Source: Bacteroidales bacterium (GTDB lineage Bacteria; Bacteroidota; Bacteroidia; Bacteroidales; B18-G4). Taken from it: a stretch of 35,020 bases of DNA. Under the pieces are notes generated by a model. It saw only the letters and a list, made by a program, of their open reading frames with translations. It did no database searches and was not told the origin of the DNA. Positions 18,034-25,994 of this stretch are shown here, piece by piece. Each line of letters opens with the position of its first letter. The first letter of the stretch is position 1. The position numbers were made by a program, and so were the translations under genes. The DNA lies in the NCBI GenBank assembly GCA_030618905.1, contig JAUXCL010000003.1, positions 1 to 35,020 on the forward strand, in the 5' to 3' direction.

Positions 18034-19383
18034 CTACATCATTTCTTTGCGCATAAGATCCAGGCCGTCCCTGACGATAGTTTGAATCTCGGTCTTGGAA
18101 GTATCAATAAACTCACAAAGGGCAAAGTCTTCATCATCAATTTCATAAATACCCAGGTTCTCCATCTGGTCAATGTCTTCAATCATGATAGCCTTGACCA
18201 GCTGCATAGGATAGATGTCAAATGGAAATACCTGCTCAAACTTACCGGTCATCACAAAGGCACGTTCACCACCATGAAGATTGGTATCGAGATTATACTT
18301 TTTCTTCGGCCACAGCCAGGAGAAAAACTGATGAGAAAAACTAAACTTATTCAGACCGGGCAATGCCCATCCAATAAATTCATAATAATCTCCCTCAGGC
18401 ACCACTGTAACCTGGGAATCATAAAAGTCGACATAGCCCTCTTTGATGATCTTTTTCCCGGTGAGGACATTTCCACTGATAAATCTCTTTTTACCTTCAG
18501 TGATATTATCTTTGACCATCTCCACGATACATGCACCGGCCAGGCTCTTAAAATAGGATGGTTTTTTAACACCAGGCCCTGCTAATGCATATATTTTAGC
18601 AGCATCATACTTGCCGGTGATGAATAAACGGCCAATGGTCAATACCTCCTGCGGCCTTAAGTACCAAATCACCTCTCCCCTGTTCAATGGGTCAAGCTTA
18701 CTGATCTGTGTGCTCACATTTCCTGTGGGATGAGGACCACTAAAACGATTTATCTGCACGCCTTTGGCATTCAGGTAAACAGCTGAAGTGTCCTGACGAT
18801 CAGGCACATTCAGGTGAACGTTTCCTGATGTCAGTTTGCGCAATGCGTCAATACCTGCCTGGAATGCAGATGATTCTCCTTCTACGAGGAAATTATAATC
18901 CGGAGCTAAAGGATGCGTGTCAAAAGCGGAAATGATGATCGCTTTCGGATCATCCTTTGGATTGGCAATGATACTGTAAGGTCTTTGCCTGAGGACAGGC
19001 CAGACTCCGCTTTTCAGCATTTTTTCTGTCACCTGTTCCTTACTGAGATTGCCGGGGTCGCCCTGACCAAAATCGACATATTCCCTTGTCTCGCCTGCTT
19101 CAATAACAATTTCAAGCAATACTCGTTTGGCCCCCCTTCGGATCTCTTTTACCTTACCGCTAACCGGTGCGGTAAAAAGGATCTCTTCCCTGTACTTATC
19201 ATAATATAATGGTGTTCCTGCCTGTACTTCATCACCTTCCTGGATGAGGACTTTCGGAAATACACCAATAAAATTAATGGGTTTTGATGCAAATGTCCTG
19301 GGGAAGATTTCCGTAATTTCTTTTACAGCTTCGCCAACAAGTTTAATATCAAGGCCTTTCCTGACTTTTATGGTTGCAGACAT
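18034..19383 (-). CDS. nqrA: Na+-NQR subunit A
   Basis: The 449-residue, largely soluble subunit on the cytoplasmic side, implicated in ubiquinone binding. It is the first gene of nqrABCDEF-apbE and starts with KVRKGLDIKL, followed by the barrel-sandwich-like GDEVQAGTPLYYDKYREEI segment, as in other NqrA proteins. The ATG at 19383 is preceded by an AT-rich leader. The region upstream has only a one-mismatch -7 match (TAAAATTG), so I do not annotate a promoter for the operon. Confidence 0.96.
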   Translation of the reverse strand: MSATIKVRKGLDIKLVGEAVKEITEIFPRTFASKPINFIGVFPKVLIQEGDEVQAGTPLYYDKYREEILFTAPVSGKVKEIRRGAKRVLLEIVIEAGETREYVDFGQGDPGNLSKEQVTEKMLKSGVWPVLRQRPYSIIANPKDDPKAIIISAFDTHPLAPDYNFLVEGESSAFQAGIDALRKLTSGNVHLNVPDRQDTSAVYLNAKGVQINRFSGPHPTGNVSTQISKLDPLNRGEVIWYLRPQEVLTIGRLFITGKYDAAKIYALAGPGVKKPSYFKSLAGACIVEMVKDNITEGKKRFISGNVLTGKKIIKEGYVDFYDSQVTVVPEGDYYEFIGWALPGLNKFSFSHQFFSWLWPKKKYNLDTNLHGGERAFVMTGKFEQVFPFDIYPMQLVKAIMIEDIDQMENLGIYEIDDEDFALCEFIDTSKTEIQTIVRDGLDLMRKEMM

Positions 19384-19489
19384 AATAATTATATATCTAA
19401 ATAATTTAAAAACACAATTTTACAAAATTTTATCGTTAGTCAGATAAAAATAATGCTTTTTAAATCAGTTAAAAAAGCCGTGAAAATCA

Positions 19490-19497
19490 TATTTTTG
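19490..19497 (+). promoter_or_regulatory. Possible -7 element for the T9SS plug gene
   Basis: TATTTTTG matches TAnnTTTG 21 bp before the ATG at 19519 and lies inside the upstream open extension of that frame. It favours the downstream start. No clear -33 TTG is visible, so the match could be chance in AT-rich DNA. Confidence 0.4.
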
Positions 19498-19518
19498 ACT
19501 GATCTAATACAGGTATTT

Positions 19519-20859
19519 ATGTTATTTACCAAATTATCAGGATTGAGAGCAATTCATACATATTTCATCTGCATATTAATTGCCCTGTCCTCCTCTTTGG
19601 TCGTTTTTTCACAGGACACTGAAGATCAGGATTATTTCAAGGAATTATTTATCCGAAACGAAGATTTTATTTATAAACCAAACATCAAAACGGTCTTACT
19701 GTACAAGGCCGGATGGGAAATGTCGCAACCAATCATCCAATTGAACACCGATGATAAAATGATCCTGACTTTTGATGATCTTGATGCTGACGACAAATAT
19801 TTTGGATATACCATTATCCACTGCAATGCCAACTGGCAGGAATCGGAGCTTAAGCAAAATGAATATATTGATGGATATTATGAGGATGAGATCTGGGATT
19901 ACGCCTTTTCATACAACACCACCAAAGCCTATACGAATTACAGGATTGAATTACCAACTGATTATTTACGCTTAACCAAATCCGGTAATTATATCCTGCG
20001 TGTTTATGAAGATGAAAATAAAGATGAAAATGTGATCTTCACCAGGCGTTTCATGGTCCTGGATCCAAAAGTCAGTGTTAATGCCAGGGTAAATCCAACG
20101 TCCAATGTTGCCGACAGGCAGACCAAACAAGCGGTAGACTTTACCATTTACAAGAACAATTACCTCATCCCCTTTCCATTTGAAAAGCTTAAAGTAGTAA
20201 TTACACAGAACCGGCGATGGGACAATGCCATCACAGACCTTAAACCCAGGCTGGTGAGTTACGACAAGTTAAGCTATGATTATGATGATGGTAATGTCTT
20301 TGACGGGGGCAATGAATTTCGGCATTTGGACATTAAAAGTACGATCTACCAAACTGAAAATATGAAGAACAAGTTCTACGACGCCACCGGTTATCATGTC
20401 TTTCTTTTAGCGGATGAGCGCAGGACTTTCGACAGGTATACTTTCCAGGAAGACCTGAACGGCAAATTGTACATAGAGGCTGAGAACGCCGGAGATGCCA
20501 ATATTGAAGGTGATTATATTTTTATACATTTCAAGTTTCCTTATAAAGTTCCCCTGGTTAATGGCAATCTCTACATTATGGGGGCCTTGACGAACTGGCA
20601 ATTCACGGAGGAAGGACGGCTAACCTATAACTTCCAGGAAAAGGCCTATGAAACCATCATGTACCTCAAACAGGGATACTACAACTATGTGTATGTCTTT
20701 CTCGAAGATGGGTATCCGGGAGCAGATATTACCTTAATGGAAGGTAATCATTGGGACACTGAAAATGATTATACCATTTTCGTTTACCACCGTGAAGAAG
20801 GGACTTATTATGATCAGTTGATCGGATTACAGTTCCTGAATTCCCTTTACAAGGATTGA
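19519..20859 (+). CDS. DUF5103 / type IX secretion system plug protein
   Basis: A 446-residue secreted protein with a signal peptide (hydrophobic run ICILIALSSSLVVFS, cleavage near SQ) followed by the DUF5103 fold: an N-terminal plug domain (FGYTIIHCNANW, YTNYRIELP, GNYILRVYEDEN) and a C-terminal Ig-like or carbohydrate-binding-like part (LYIMGALTNW, YNYVYVFLEDG). In Flavobacterium johnsoniae the Plug protein seals the periplasmic face of the SprA translocon. The frame is open to 19453, but the ATG at 19519 gives a proper signal peptide and fits the -7 element. The stop codon abuts the stop of the convergent permease with no gap. No other T9SS gene is present. Confidence 0.85.
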   Translation: MLFTKLSGLRAIHTYFICILIALSSSLVVFSQDTEDQDYFKELFIRNEDFIYKPNIKTVLLYKAGWEMSQPIIQLNTDDKMILTFDDLDADDKYFGYTIIHCNANWQESELKQNEYIDGYYEDEIWDYAFSYNTTKAYTNYRIELPTDYLRLTKSGNYILRVYEDENKDENVIFTRRFMVLDPKVSVNARVNPTSNVADRQTKQAVDFTIYKNNYLIPFPFEKLKVVITQNRRWDNAITDLKPRLVSYDKLSYDYDDGNVFDGGNEFRHLDIKSTIYQTENMKNKFYDATGYHVFLLADERRTFDRYTFQEDLNGKLYIEAENAGDANIEGDYIFIHFKFPYKVPLVNGNLYIMGALTNWQFTEEGRLTYNFQEKAYETIMYLKQGYYNYVYVFLEDGYPGADITLMEGNHWDTENDYTIFVYHREEGTYYDQLIGLQFLNSLYKD

Positions 20860-22101
20860 TTATTCGTAACGCAGGGATTCAATAGGATCCAGTTTGGCTG
20901 CTTTGGCAGCAGGCAGAATTCCGGACAGCAGGGCAACAATAAAGCATAGAACGACACCCAGGATGATCCATGCCCAGGGTACAATAAATGCACTTCCGAT
21001 AATCAGGGACAATAAATTCCCTATTCCAATCCCCAGGACGATGCCAACGATTCCGCCCAGTTGTGCAATGACCACGGATTCTATCAGGAATTGATTCCGG
21101 ATACTGATTCTGTTAGCTCCAATCGCCTTTCGAATCCCAATCTCCCGGGTTCTTTCCGTAACAGAAACCAGCATGATATTCATCAGTCCGATGGCTGCAC
21201 CCAATAAGGTGATCAAGCCAATCAGCGTAGCCCCTATCCTGATGTATTTCAGAAAATCTATTAACATTTCGGCTATGGAATCACTTTTTACCATACTGAA
21301 AGTATCTTCCTCCGTGACCGGTACATTTCTGATGATCCTGAAAAGCCCGGTAGCTTCACCAATGGCAGCATCCAGATCTTCAGCTTTGATGGCCATGACA
21401 TTAACGGAATAATTCATATTGGGCCGTGGAAAATATTGCCGTACATTGGTAATGGGCACTACACATCGCCGGTCGCCGGCAAACCCGATACCTGACCCCT
21501 TTTCCTTCATCACCCCGATTACCCGGTACTTACCCGGGCCAATTGAAATGACCTTGCCAATGGGATCTTCATTTGCCTTAAAAAGCTTATTGGCGATCTG
21601 ACTTCCAAGGATAACCACATGATTCCCATATTGTATTTCCGTGTCGGAGAAATTACGTCCTTTAGCAAGCTCAAAACCACTGGTCACCATATAATTTTCA
21701 TCAGTGCCAACAACGCCAACATTGGGATCAGTTTTCTCAGATTTATATTTTGCAGTAGCAATCCCGGTACCCCAGATATAAACGGAAGTATAGGCAGGAA
21801 AATTAAAATTTTCCTTAAAGGTCATGGCCTGATCGAAGCTGATGCGTTCGTAATATTTAGGGCGGCTGGAATCATTACCGATATGAATACGTAAAGTACG
21901 GTTCCTGATGGTAAAAGTATTGGCACCCATCATGGCAAAATTTTGGTTCAGGTAATACTTAATAGAATCAATTGCAGTCAATATCCCAACAAGGGCCATG
22001 ATCCCAAAAGCAATGATCATCACTGTAAGAACCGTTCTCAGGAAATGTCCCCTGATGGATTCCAGTGATTGCCGTATATTTTCAAAGAGGAGTTTGTTCA
22101 T
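20860..22101 (-). CDS. MacB/FtsX-type ABC transporter permease
   Basis: A 413-residue permease: one N-terminal helix (about 20–45), a periplasmic MacB-type domain (about 50–270), then three C-terminal helices with the FtsX signature SVTERTREIGIRKAIGA between the first two. The family couples cytoplasmic ATP hydrolysis to lipoprotein or peptide movement in the periplasm. No ATPase subunit lies next to it, so the partner must be encoded elsewhere. It has its own -7 element at 22140–22147 and is separated by 59 bp from the glycan cassette upstream. Confidence 0.9.
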   Translation of the reverse strand: MNKLLFENIRQSLESIRGHFLRTVLTVMIIAFGIMALVGILTAIDSIKYYLNQNFAMMGANTFTIRNRTLRIHIGNDSSRPKYYERISFDQAMTFKENFNFPAYTSVYIWGTGIATAKYKSEKTDPNVGVVGTDENYMVTSGFELAKGRNFSDTEIQYGNHVVILGSQIANKLFKANEDPIGKVISIGPGKYRVIGVMKEKGSGIGFAGDRRCVVPITNVRQYFPRPNMNYSVNVMAIKAEDLDAAIGEATGLFRIIRNVPVTEEDTFSMVKSDSIAEMLIDFLKYIRIGATLIGLITLLGAAIGLMNIMLVSVTERTREIGIRKAIGANRISIRNQFLIESVVIAQLGGIVGIVLGIGIGNLLSLIIGSAFIVPWAWIILGVVLCFIVALLSGILPAAKAAKLDPIESLRYE

Positions 22102-22139
22102 TAACTATAAGCGTTAGTCTGTACCTTTACCTGCTCATA

Positions 22140-22147
22140 CAAAGTTA
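22140..22147 (-). promoter_or_regulatory. Possible -7 element for the ABC permease
   Basis: On the minus strand TAACTTTG is a full TAnnTTTG match, giving a leader of about 30 nt before the ATG at 22101. No TTG is seen at the -33 position. It suggests that the permease is not simply the last gene of the upstream cassette. Confidence 0.42.
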
Positions 22148-22160
22148 AGTATTTTCATAC

Positions 22161-23093
22161 TTACCTGAATTTCTTTATCATTTTAACTGCAGATTTCACC
22201 AGGCCCGGAAGATTATTCCGATGAATCCTCAAATAATGACATTCCGTGGAACCAAAACCTTTATAAAACCTGGCAAGGTCAGTATCGTTGGAGCCATCAA
22301 AATCAAAGACCAGGTGCTGGTGGGCATGATCTTGTATATAAGCATCTATGATCATAAACATTGCACTATGTTCCCTGCCTTTGGTGTCCAGGCCTGAAAA
22401 AAGGAATATGCTCTTTTTATTGCTGTGCACGAACACGGCCCCGGCACACAGTTCATTGTAATCGGTAAAAGCCCCGTAAATCTCTGCCAGGCCTTTATAA
22501 ATGCATACATAAATAAGCTTCCGGAGCATCATGTAGTCTTTATCTTTAAGATGTTGTATTTCACGACCCTTATTTTGCCGGAACATTTCAATCAGCACAT
22601 CGGGTTTTTGGTTTTTCATGATGGTCAGACCCGACTTTTGTGCTTTTTTTATGTTTCTCTTTGTATTCTGAGAATAATGCTTACTGATGTTATCGTAAGC
22701 ATTGATCAGATCGAGTTCATGATTCAACTGGGGTGTGACTTCAAATCCATCGGAATCAATTTTATTCAGTGTGTTTAAGTTTATCTCGATATACCTGTAT
22801 TTTTTCGGAATGGCTTGCAAAAAATTCTCCACCACTTCAGCCGAGAGGATGCTGCGGGAAAATATTCCAAGCTGTTGTGTGAAATAAGGCTGGAACAGGT
22901 AAGATATTCCGTATTTCTTTCTTCCGGTAAGTGGAAAAACCCTTTCGTAATCATTTTCTATCAGTGCTTCCCAGCCATCGCAAACGATGTCAAGATACCA
23001 GCTGTAGGCATAAATTATTCCATTGAAAGCCGAACGGATGCTCTTATCCCATCTGGTCTTATCAATTTCATCATTTTTAAGGTACTTGATCAT
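22161..23093 (-). CDS. FemAB/BioF2-like GNAT acyltransferase
   Basis: A 310-residue cytoplasmic protein with two GNAT-like halves. The hallmark of the FemAB/Acetyltransf_6 group, NTKRNIKKAQKSGL, is near residues 142–155, and the C-terminal half has the LVFDFDGSNDTDLARFYKGFG block. FemAB proteins add amino acids from aminoacyl-tRNA to peptidoglycan precursors; related BioF2-like proteins occur in exopolysaccharide clusters with undefined acceptors. Its ATG overlaps the stop of the deacetylase-like gene (ATGA), so it is the last member of the cassette. The acyl donor may be the cassette's own carrier protein, which is inference. Confidence 0.78.
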   Translation of the reverse strand: MIKYLKNDEIDKTRWDKSIRSAFNGIIYAYSWYLDIVCDGWEALIENDYERVFPLTGRKKYGISYLFQPYFTQQLGIFSRSILSAEVVENFLQAIPKKYRYIEINLNTLNKIDSDGFEVTPQLNHELDLINAYDNISKHYSQNTKRNIKKAQKSGLTIMKNQKPDVLIEMFRQNKGREIQHLKDKDYMMLRKLIYVCIYKGLAEIYGAFTDYNELCAGAVFVHSNKKSIFLFSGLDTKGREHSAMFMIIDAYIQDHAHQHLVFDFDGSNDTDLARFYKGFGSTECHYLRIHRNNLPGLVKSAVKMIKKFR

Positions 23094-24385
23094 TGAACTG
23101 CTTCTTTGATGATCTCTATAAAAGCATGGTGTTTGGCTTCATCATCCGACAGGGCATAATTATGCCAGATTCCAATCAATTCACCATTAACCTGTTTTAC
23201 AGATTGGATCAGGGGTCTTACAAATTTAATATAATCTTCCGGTAAAACCTGCATATAATCACTTAAAGCAGAATCCATAAATGCAAAAGGATGGATCCTG
23301 ATGGGAAGTTCCTTGTCCTGAACCAGGTCATAAGCATTGAAAGGACTGCTGATACTGGCTCTGAATCCCAAACCGGAAGCATAGCCCATTGAATATTCCC
23401 CTTGTATATCCTGGTTCATGAGGCGGGAATAGCTCGCAGGCAAATCAAGCATCAGGAAATGCTGCCGGCTGATCACAACAGGTTTGCTAATGATGGTGCT
23501 TAATCTTTTGACTTCAGCATGGATCTTGTCCGGATCTTTGGAAGATCCATAAGATGGATGAATTCCAAGTTCTGCCCGGGTCGATAATTTTTTTAATAAT
23601 TTTCTAAAACGCGTATTACGGTACGAGCTATTTTTATCATAGGCACCATAATCACCGATCAACACAAAATAAAGCGGGTGCAAATTATACTCATTAAAGA
23701 TATTCAGCTGCAAATCAAAATTATCAAAAGGATCATCCTGCATACCTGACAATACCCTGAGTTTTTCAATGCCTTCCTTGAAATTCAGTTTGAACAGCAA
23801 TTTGGCTAATCCCCCAAGAGATCTGATCAAGCCTTTCCCTTTGTGCGCAAAAGCCTGATCAATATCAACACTCGGTATAAATTTGTACTGCTGTTGAGGA
23901 AATTTAAATTCCGGATGATGAATCAGTAGCTGCTCCTTAATTTTCAAGGCCAGGATATTGATGAGGGGTTTGTCAAGAAACGCATTTTGACCTGCCAGGC
24001 TGTATTCCGGTATAAAACGGCCATGCCTGTCCCTTTCCCCGGGGATATATTCCTCATACCTTGAGGCCAGGTAAAAGGTCATCGCCAGTGGATCAAAAGG
24101 GAAAGGTAATACATTCTCCTGAATGAAAAATACGGGCAGGTCATTCCAGTTATCCACTGTGATGATTTGATTCTGGATATCACTCTCAAAGAGTATTTCA
24201 GCCGGCTTAAAGTGGATACCGCTACCCAGTGATGTCCCTGAATAATTAATTTTGAGTGCTGATGAGCTAATGTATTCCTCCAGGTTTGTGGTATAATGCA
24301 CCTCAACACCCAAAATGTCTGTAAAGATTATCCGGGAGGCATACCTGAGCCTGGGACTGTCTTTTTCACTGTATATCAGCACCAT
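23090..24385 (-). CDS. DUF7033-type polysaccharide deacetylase-like protein, copy 1
   Basis: A 431-residue protein with no signal peptide. The N-terminal ~140 residues resemble the DUF7033 region that precedes deacetylase domains in Bacteroidota. The C-terminal ~260 residues look like a divergent NodB/CE4 barrel: PSVDID (Asp174, Asp176), GIHPSYGSS (His276), RQHFL (His309), IRIHPFAFMD (His365) and IGIWHN (His408). These are plausible metal and catalytic ligands for removing an acetyl group from an N-acetyl sugar. A paralogue lies at 28763–30055. The gene overlaps the AAC(3)-like gene by 20 bp upstream and the FemAB-like gene by 4 bp downstream. Activity is unproven. Confidence 0.72.
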   Translation of the reverse strand: MVLIYSEKDSPRLRYASRIIFTDILGVEVHYTTNLEEYISSSALKINYSGTSLGSGIHFKPAEILFESDIQNQIITVDNWNDLPVFFIQENVLPFPFDPLAMTFYLASRYEEYIPGERDRHGRFIPEYSLAGQNAFLDKPLINILALKIKEQLLIHHPEFKFPQQQYKFIPSVDIDQAFAHKGKGLIRSLGGLAKLLFKLNFKEGIEKLRVLSGMQDDPFDNFDLQLNIFNEYNLHPLYFVLIGDYGAYDKNSSYRNTRFRKLLKKLSTRAELGIHPSYGSSKDPDKIHAEVKRLSTIISKPVVISRQHFLMLDLPASYSRLMNQDIQGEYSMGYASGLGFRASISSPFNAYDLVQDKELPIRIHPFAFMDSALSDYMQVLPEDYIKFVRPLIQSVKQVNGELIGIWHNYALSDDEAKHHAFIEIIKEAVQ

Positions 24386-25232
24386 AATTAATCTTATCCT
24401 GTGTTGTTTTATACAAATTGAAAATCTGCAAAAATGATTTCAACTGATCCCGTAAATATAGCTTAGTATCGAAGCGGGCAATATTCATTGCATTATTTTG
24501 TGTGATGTCTTTGTGGATAATCTCGTGGGCATCAGCAATGCGCAGCATCGAAAATTCAACCTTGTTGATCACCTGCGTATTCAATATAGCAACTTCCAGT
24601 TTTTCCTGAAGTAATTCCAGGTTCATGGTCCAGCCATGGAGTTTTCGATAGAATAGCAATTTCTTCTCACCAGCTTGAGCACCGTCATTGTAATAACGTA
24701 TCAACAAGGGTTTGAAGTGCCTGTAAGGAACCTTATCCTGCTCTTCAACATAGTGTGTATATGTAAATGCTTCCGCAACATTGGTCCCGATAAACAGCAT
24801 TTTGGCATTCCATTCCAGGAACTTTGCAAATGGAGAATCGCTTCCAAAGGAGCTTTTATTTTGAAGGTTTTGCAGGGCCTCCGATTCCTTCCCCCATACC
24901 ATAAATGAATGCAGGGGATGCCAGGTTCTTTTAAAATCACCGCCCCGGAATGCAGCCAGTGCCATTGCCCCTGTTATAGGTTCAGTTTTTTTTACATCAA
25001 AGGTCTGGCCTGATCTAAGGTAAAAATTATAGGCCGGAAAGATCAGGGTTCCCTGAACCGTTAATTTGCGCTTAAAGCTATCAATTAAGGCATCAACATC
25101 AAAGGAGCGTTCATTCCGTTTAGCATTAAAGGCAAACCTGGTTATATCAGATGCGATGATCAGGACATCCGAGGCCTGGATATCCAGGTGATCAACAATT
25201 TCCTGATAAGGTATGTATGAAGTCGCTGTCAT
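24366..25232 (-). CDS. AAC(3)-family N-acyltransferase, probably sugar-directed
   Basis: A 288-residue member of the antibiotic N3-acetyltransferase family. Its conserved blocks are KRTWHPLHSFMVWG (His105), FGSDSPFAKFLEWNAKMLFIGT, and THYVEE with His160 and Glu163, the presumed catalytic pair. Members act on amine groups with acyl-CoA; many in surface-polysaccharide clusters modify amino sugars rather than aminoglycosides. Between a deacetylase-like gene and an adenylation/carrier pair, an N-acylation of a newly exposed sugar amine from a pantetheine thioester is the most economical reading. It overlaps the deacetylase-like gene by 20 bp. Confidence 0.8.
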   Translation of the reverse strand: MTATSYIPYQEIVDHLDIQASDVLIIASDITRFAFNAKRNERSFDVDALIDSFKRKLTVQGTLIFPAYNFYLRSGQTFDVKKTEPITGAMALAAFRGGDFKRTWHPLHSFMVWGKESEALQNLQNKSSFGSDSPFAKFLEWNAKMLFIGTNVAEAFTYTHYVEEQDKVPYRHFKPLLIRYYNDGAQAGEKKLLFYRKLHGWTMNLELLQEKLEVAILNTQVINKVEFSMLRIADAHEIIHKDITQNNAMNIARFDTKLYLRDQLKSFLQIFNLYKTTQDKINYGADIQ

Positions 25233-25258
25233 ATTTATAATAACCAGGGTTTGATGAA

Positions 25259-25738
25259 CTAGACCATTTTACGAAACTGTATTAACTCGTTTGCATAACC
25301 CATCTCCTTCCAGAAGTCAATGGCAGTTGTATTTTCTGATAAGGCCTGTAACTCAATGGAGTGGACTTGCTGTTCAATAAACCAGTGCTCAAGTTTTTCC
25401 AGCAATGCCTTAGCGATTTTTTGTTTCCGGTATTCCGGTCTGACATAGATATGGGTGACTACCCCAATCTTTTTATTTCCCAGGTAATCCGGTGCCATGC
25501 TCAAAGCGCCGTGTGCGAATGCAATCATATCACTACCATGGAAAGCAACCTCCACGGTTGTAAATCTTTTCAAGGTTCGTTTCAGGGAAAGCATCCATTT
25601 ATCAACGCCATCCTTTTCCAATTGCAGCATTAAGCCATATTCCTGCATATAAGTATACATTTCAGCAAAAAGCAGGGCTACCTGTTTCAGGTCCTGATCC
25701 TCCGGATCCTGAATCTGTTTATAATGGATCTTATTCAT
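25259..25738 (-). CDS. GNAT family N-acetyltransferase
   Basis: A 159-residue single-domain GNAT. The VVTHIYVRPEYRKQKIAKALL segment is motif A, although the R-x-x-G-x-A loop reads RKQKIA with Lys in place of glycine. NTTAIDFWKEMGY is motif B. I choose the ATG at 25738, whose eight bases ATGAATAA overlap the carrier-protein stop and indicate translational coupling; the frame is open for eight more codons inside the carrier gene. Substrate unknown; the position suggests a role in the same acylation pathway. Confidence 0.82.
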   Translation of the reverse strand: MNKIHYKQIQDPEDQDLKQVALLFAEMYTYMQEYGLMLQLEKDGVDKWMLSLKRTLKRFTTVEVAFHGSDMIAFAHGALSMAPDYLGNKKIGVVTHIYVRPEYRKQKIAKALLEKLEHWFIEQQVHSIELQALSENTTAIDFWKEMGYANELIQFRKMV

Positions 25739-25994
25739 TTGATGCTTGCATAAATAAATCAATAATACCGGAAACTGTCGTAAGACCTTCTTCCTCCATG
25801 ATCTTTTCGAAATCGATTTCTACCTTTACTATTTCTTCCATAGCGCCGATCAGGTCGACAAAAGTCATAGAGTCAAGCAAACCGCTTCTGACCAGGTCAA
25901 AGTCCTGTTTGACTTCCCCAGGTTCAATCCCAAAACGGAGAAGCCGATCATCAATTAGTTGCAAAAGCAGTTTCTTTATTTCCTGCTCATTCAT
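25731..25994 (-). CDS. Stand-alone acyl/peptidyl carrier protein
   Basis: An 87-residue acidic four-helix protein with the phosphopantetheine site SGLLDSMTFVDLI; Ser42 is the predicted attachment residue. It is distinct from a housekeeping AcpP, which carries the motif DSL, and resembles DltC-like D-alanyl carriers. Its ATG overlaps the stop of the adenylation enzyme (ATGA), so the two are translated together. It should hold the acyl or aminoacyl group activated by that enzyme. Confidence 0.88.
   Translation of the reverse strand: MNEQEIKKLLLQLIDDRLLRFGIEPGEVKQDFDLVRSGLLDSMTFVDLIGAMEEIVKVEIDFEKIMEEEGLTTVSGIIDLFMQASNE

Noticed and set aside
18082..18585. 167-codon open frame on the + strand opposite nqrA
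   Set aside because: It lies wholly inside nqrA, matches no family I recognise, and has no promoter-like site or neighbour in the same direction.
24366..25232. Aminoglycoside resistance gene
   Set aside because: The fold is AAC(3)-like, but the gene is embedded by overlaps in a glycan-modification cassette with no mobile-element signs; a sugar substrate is more plausible.
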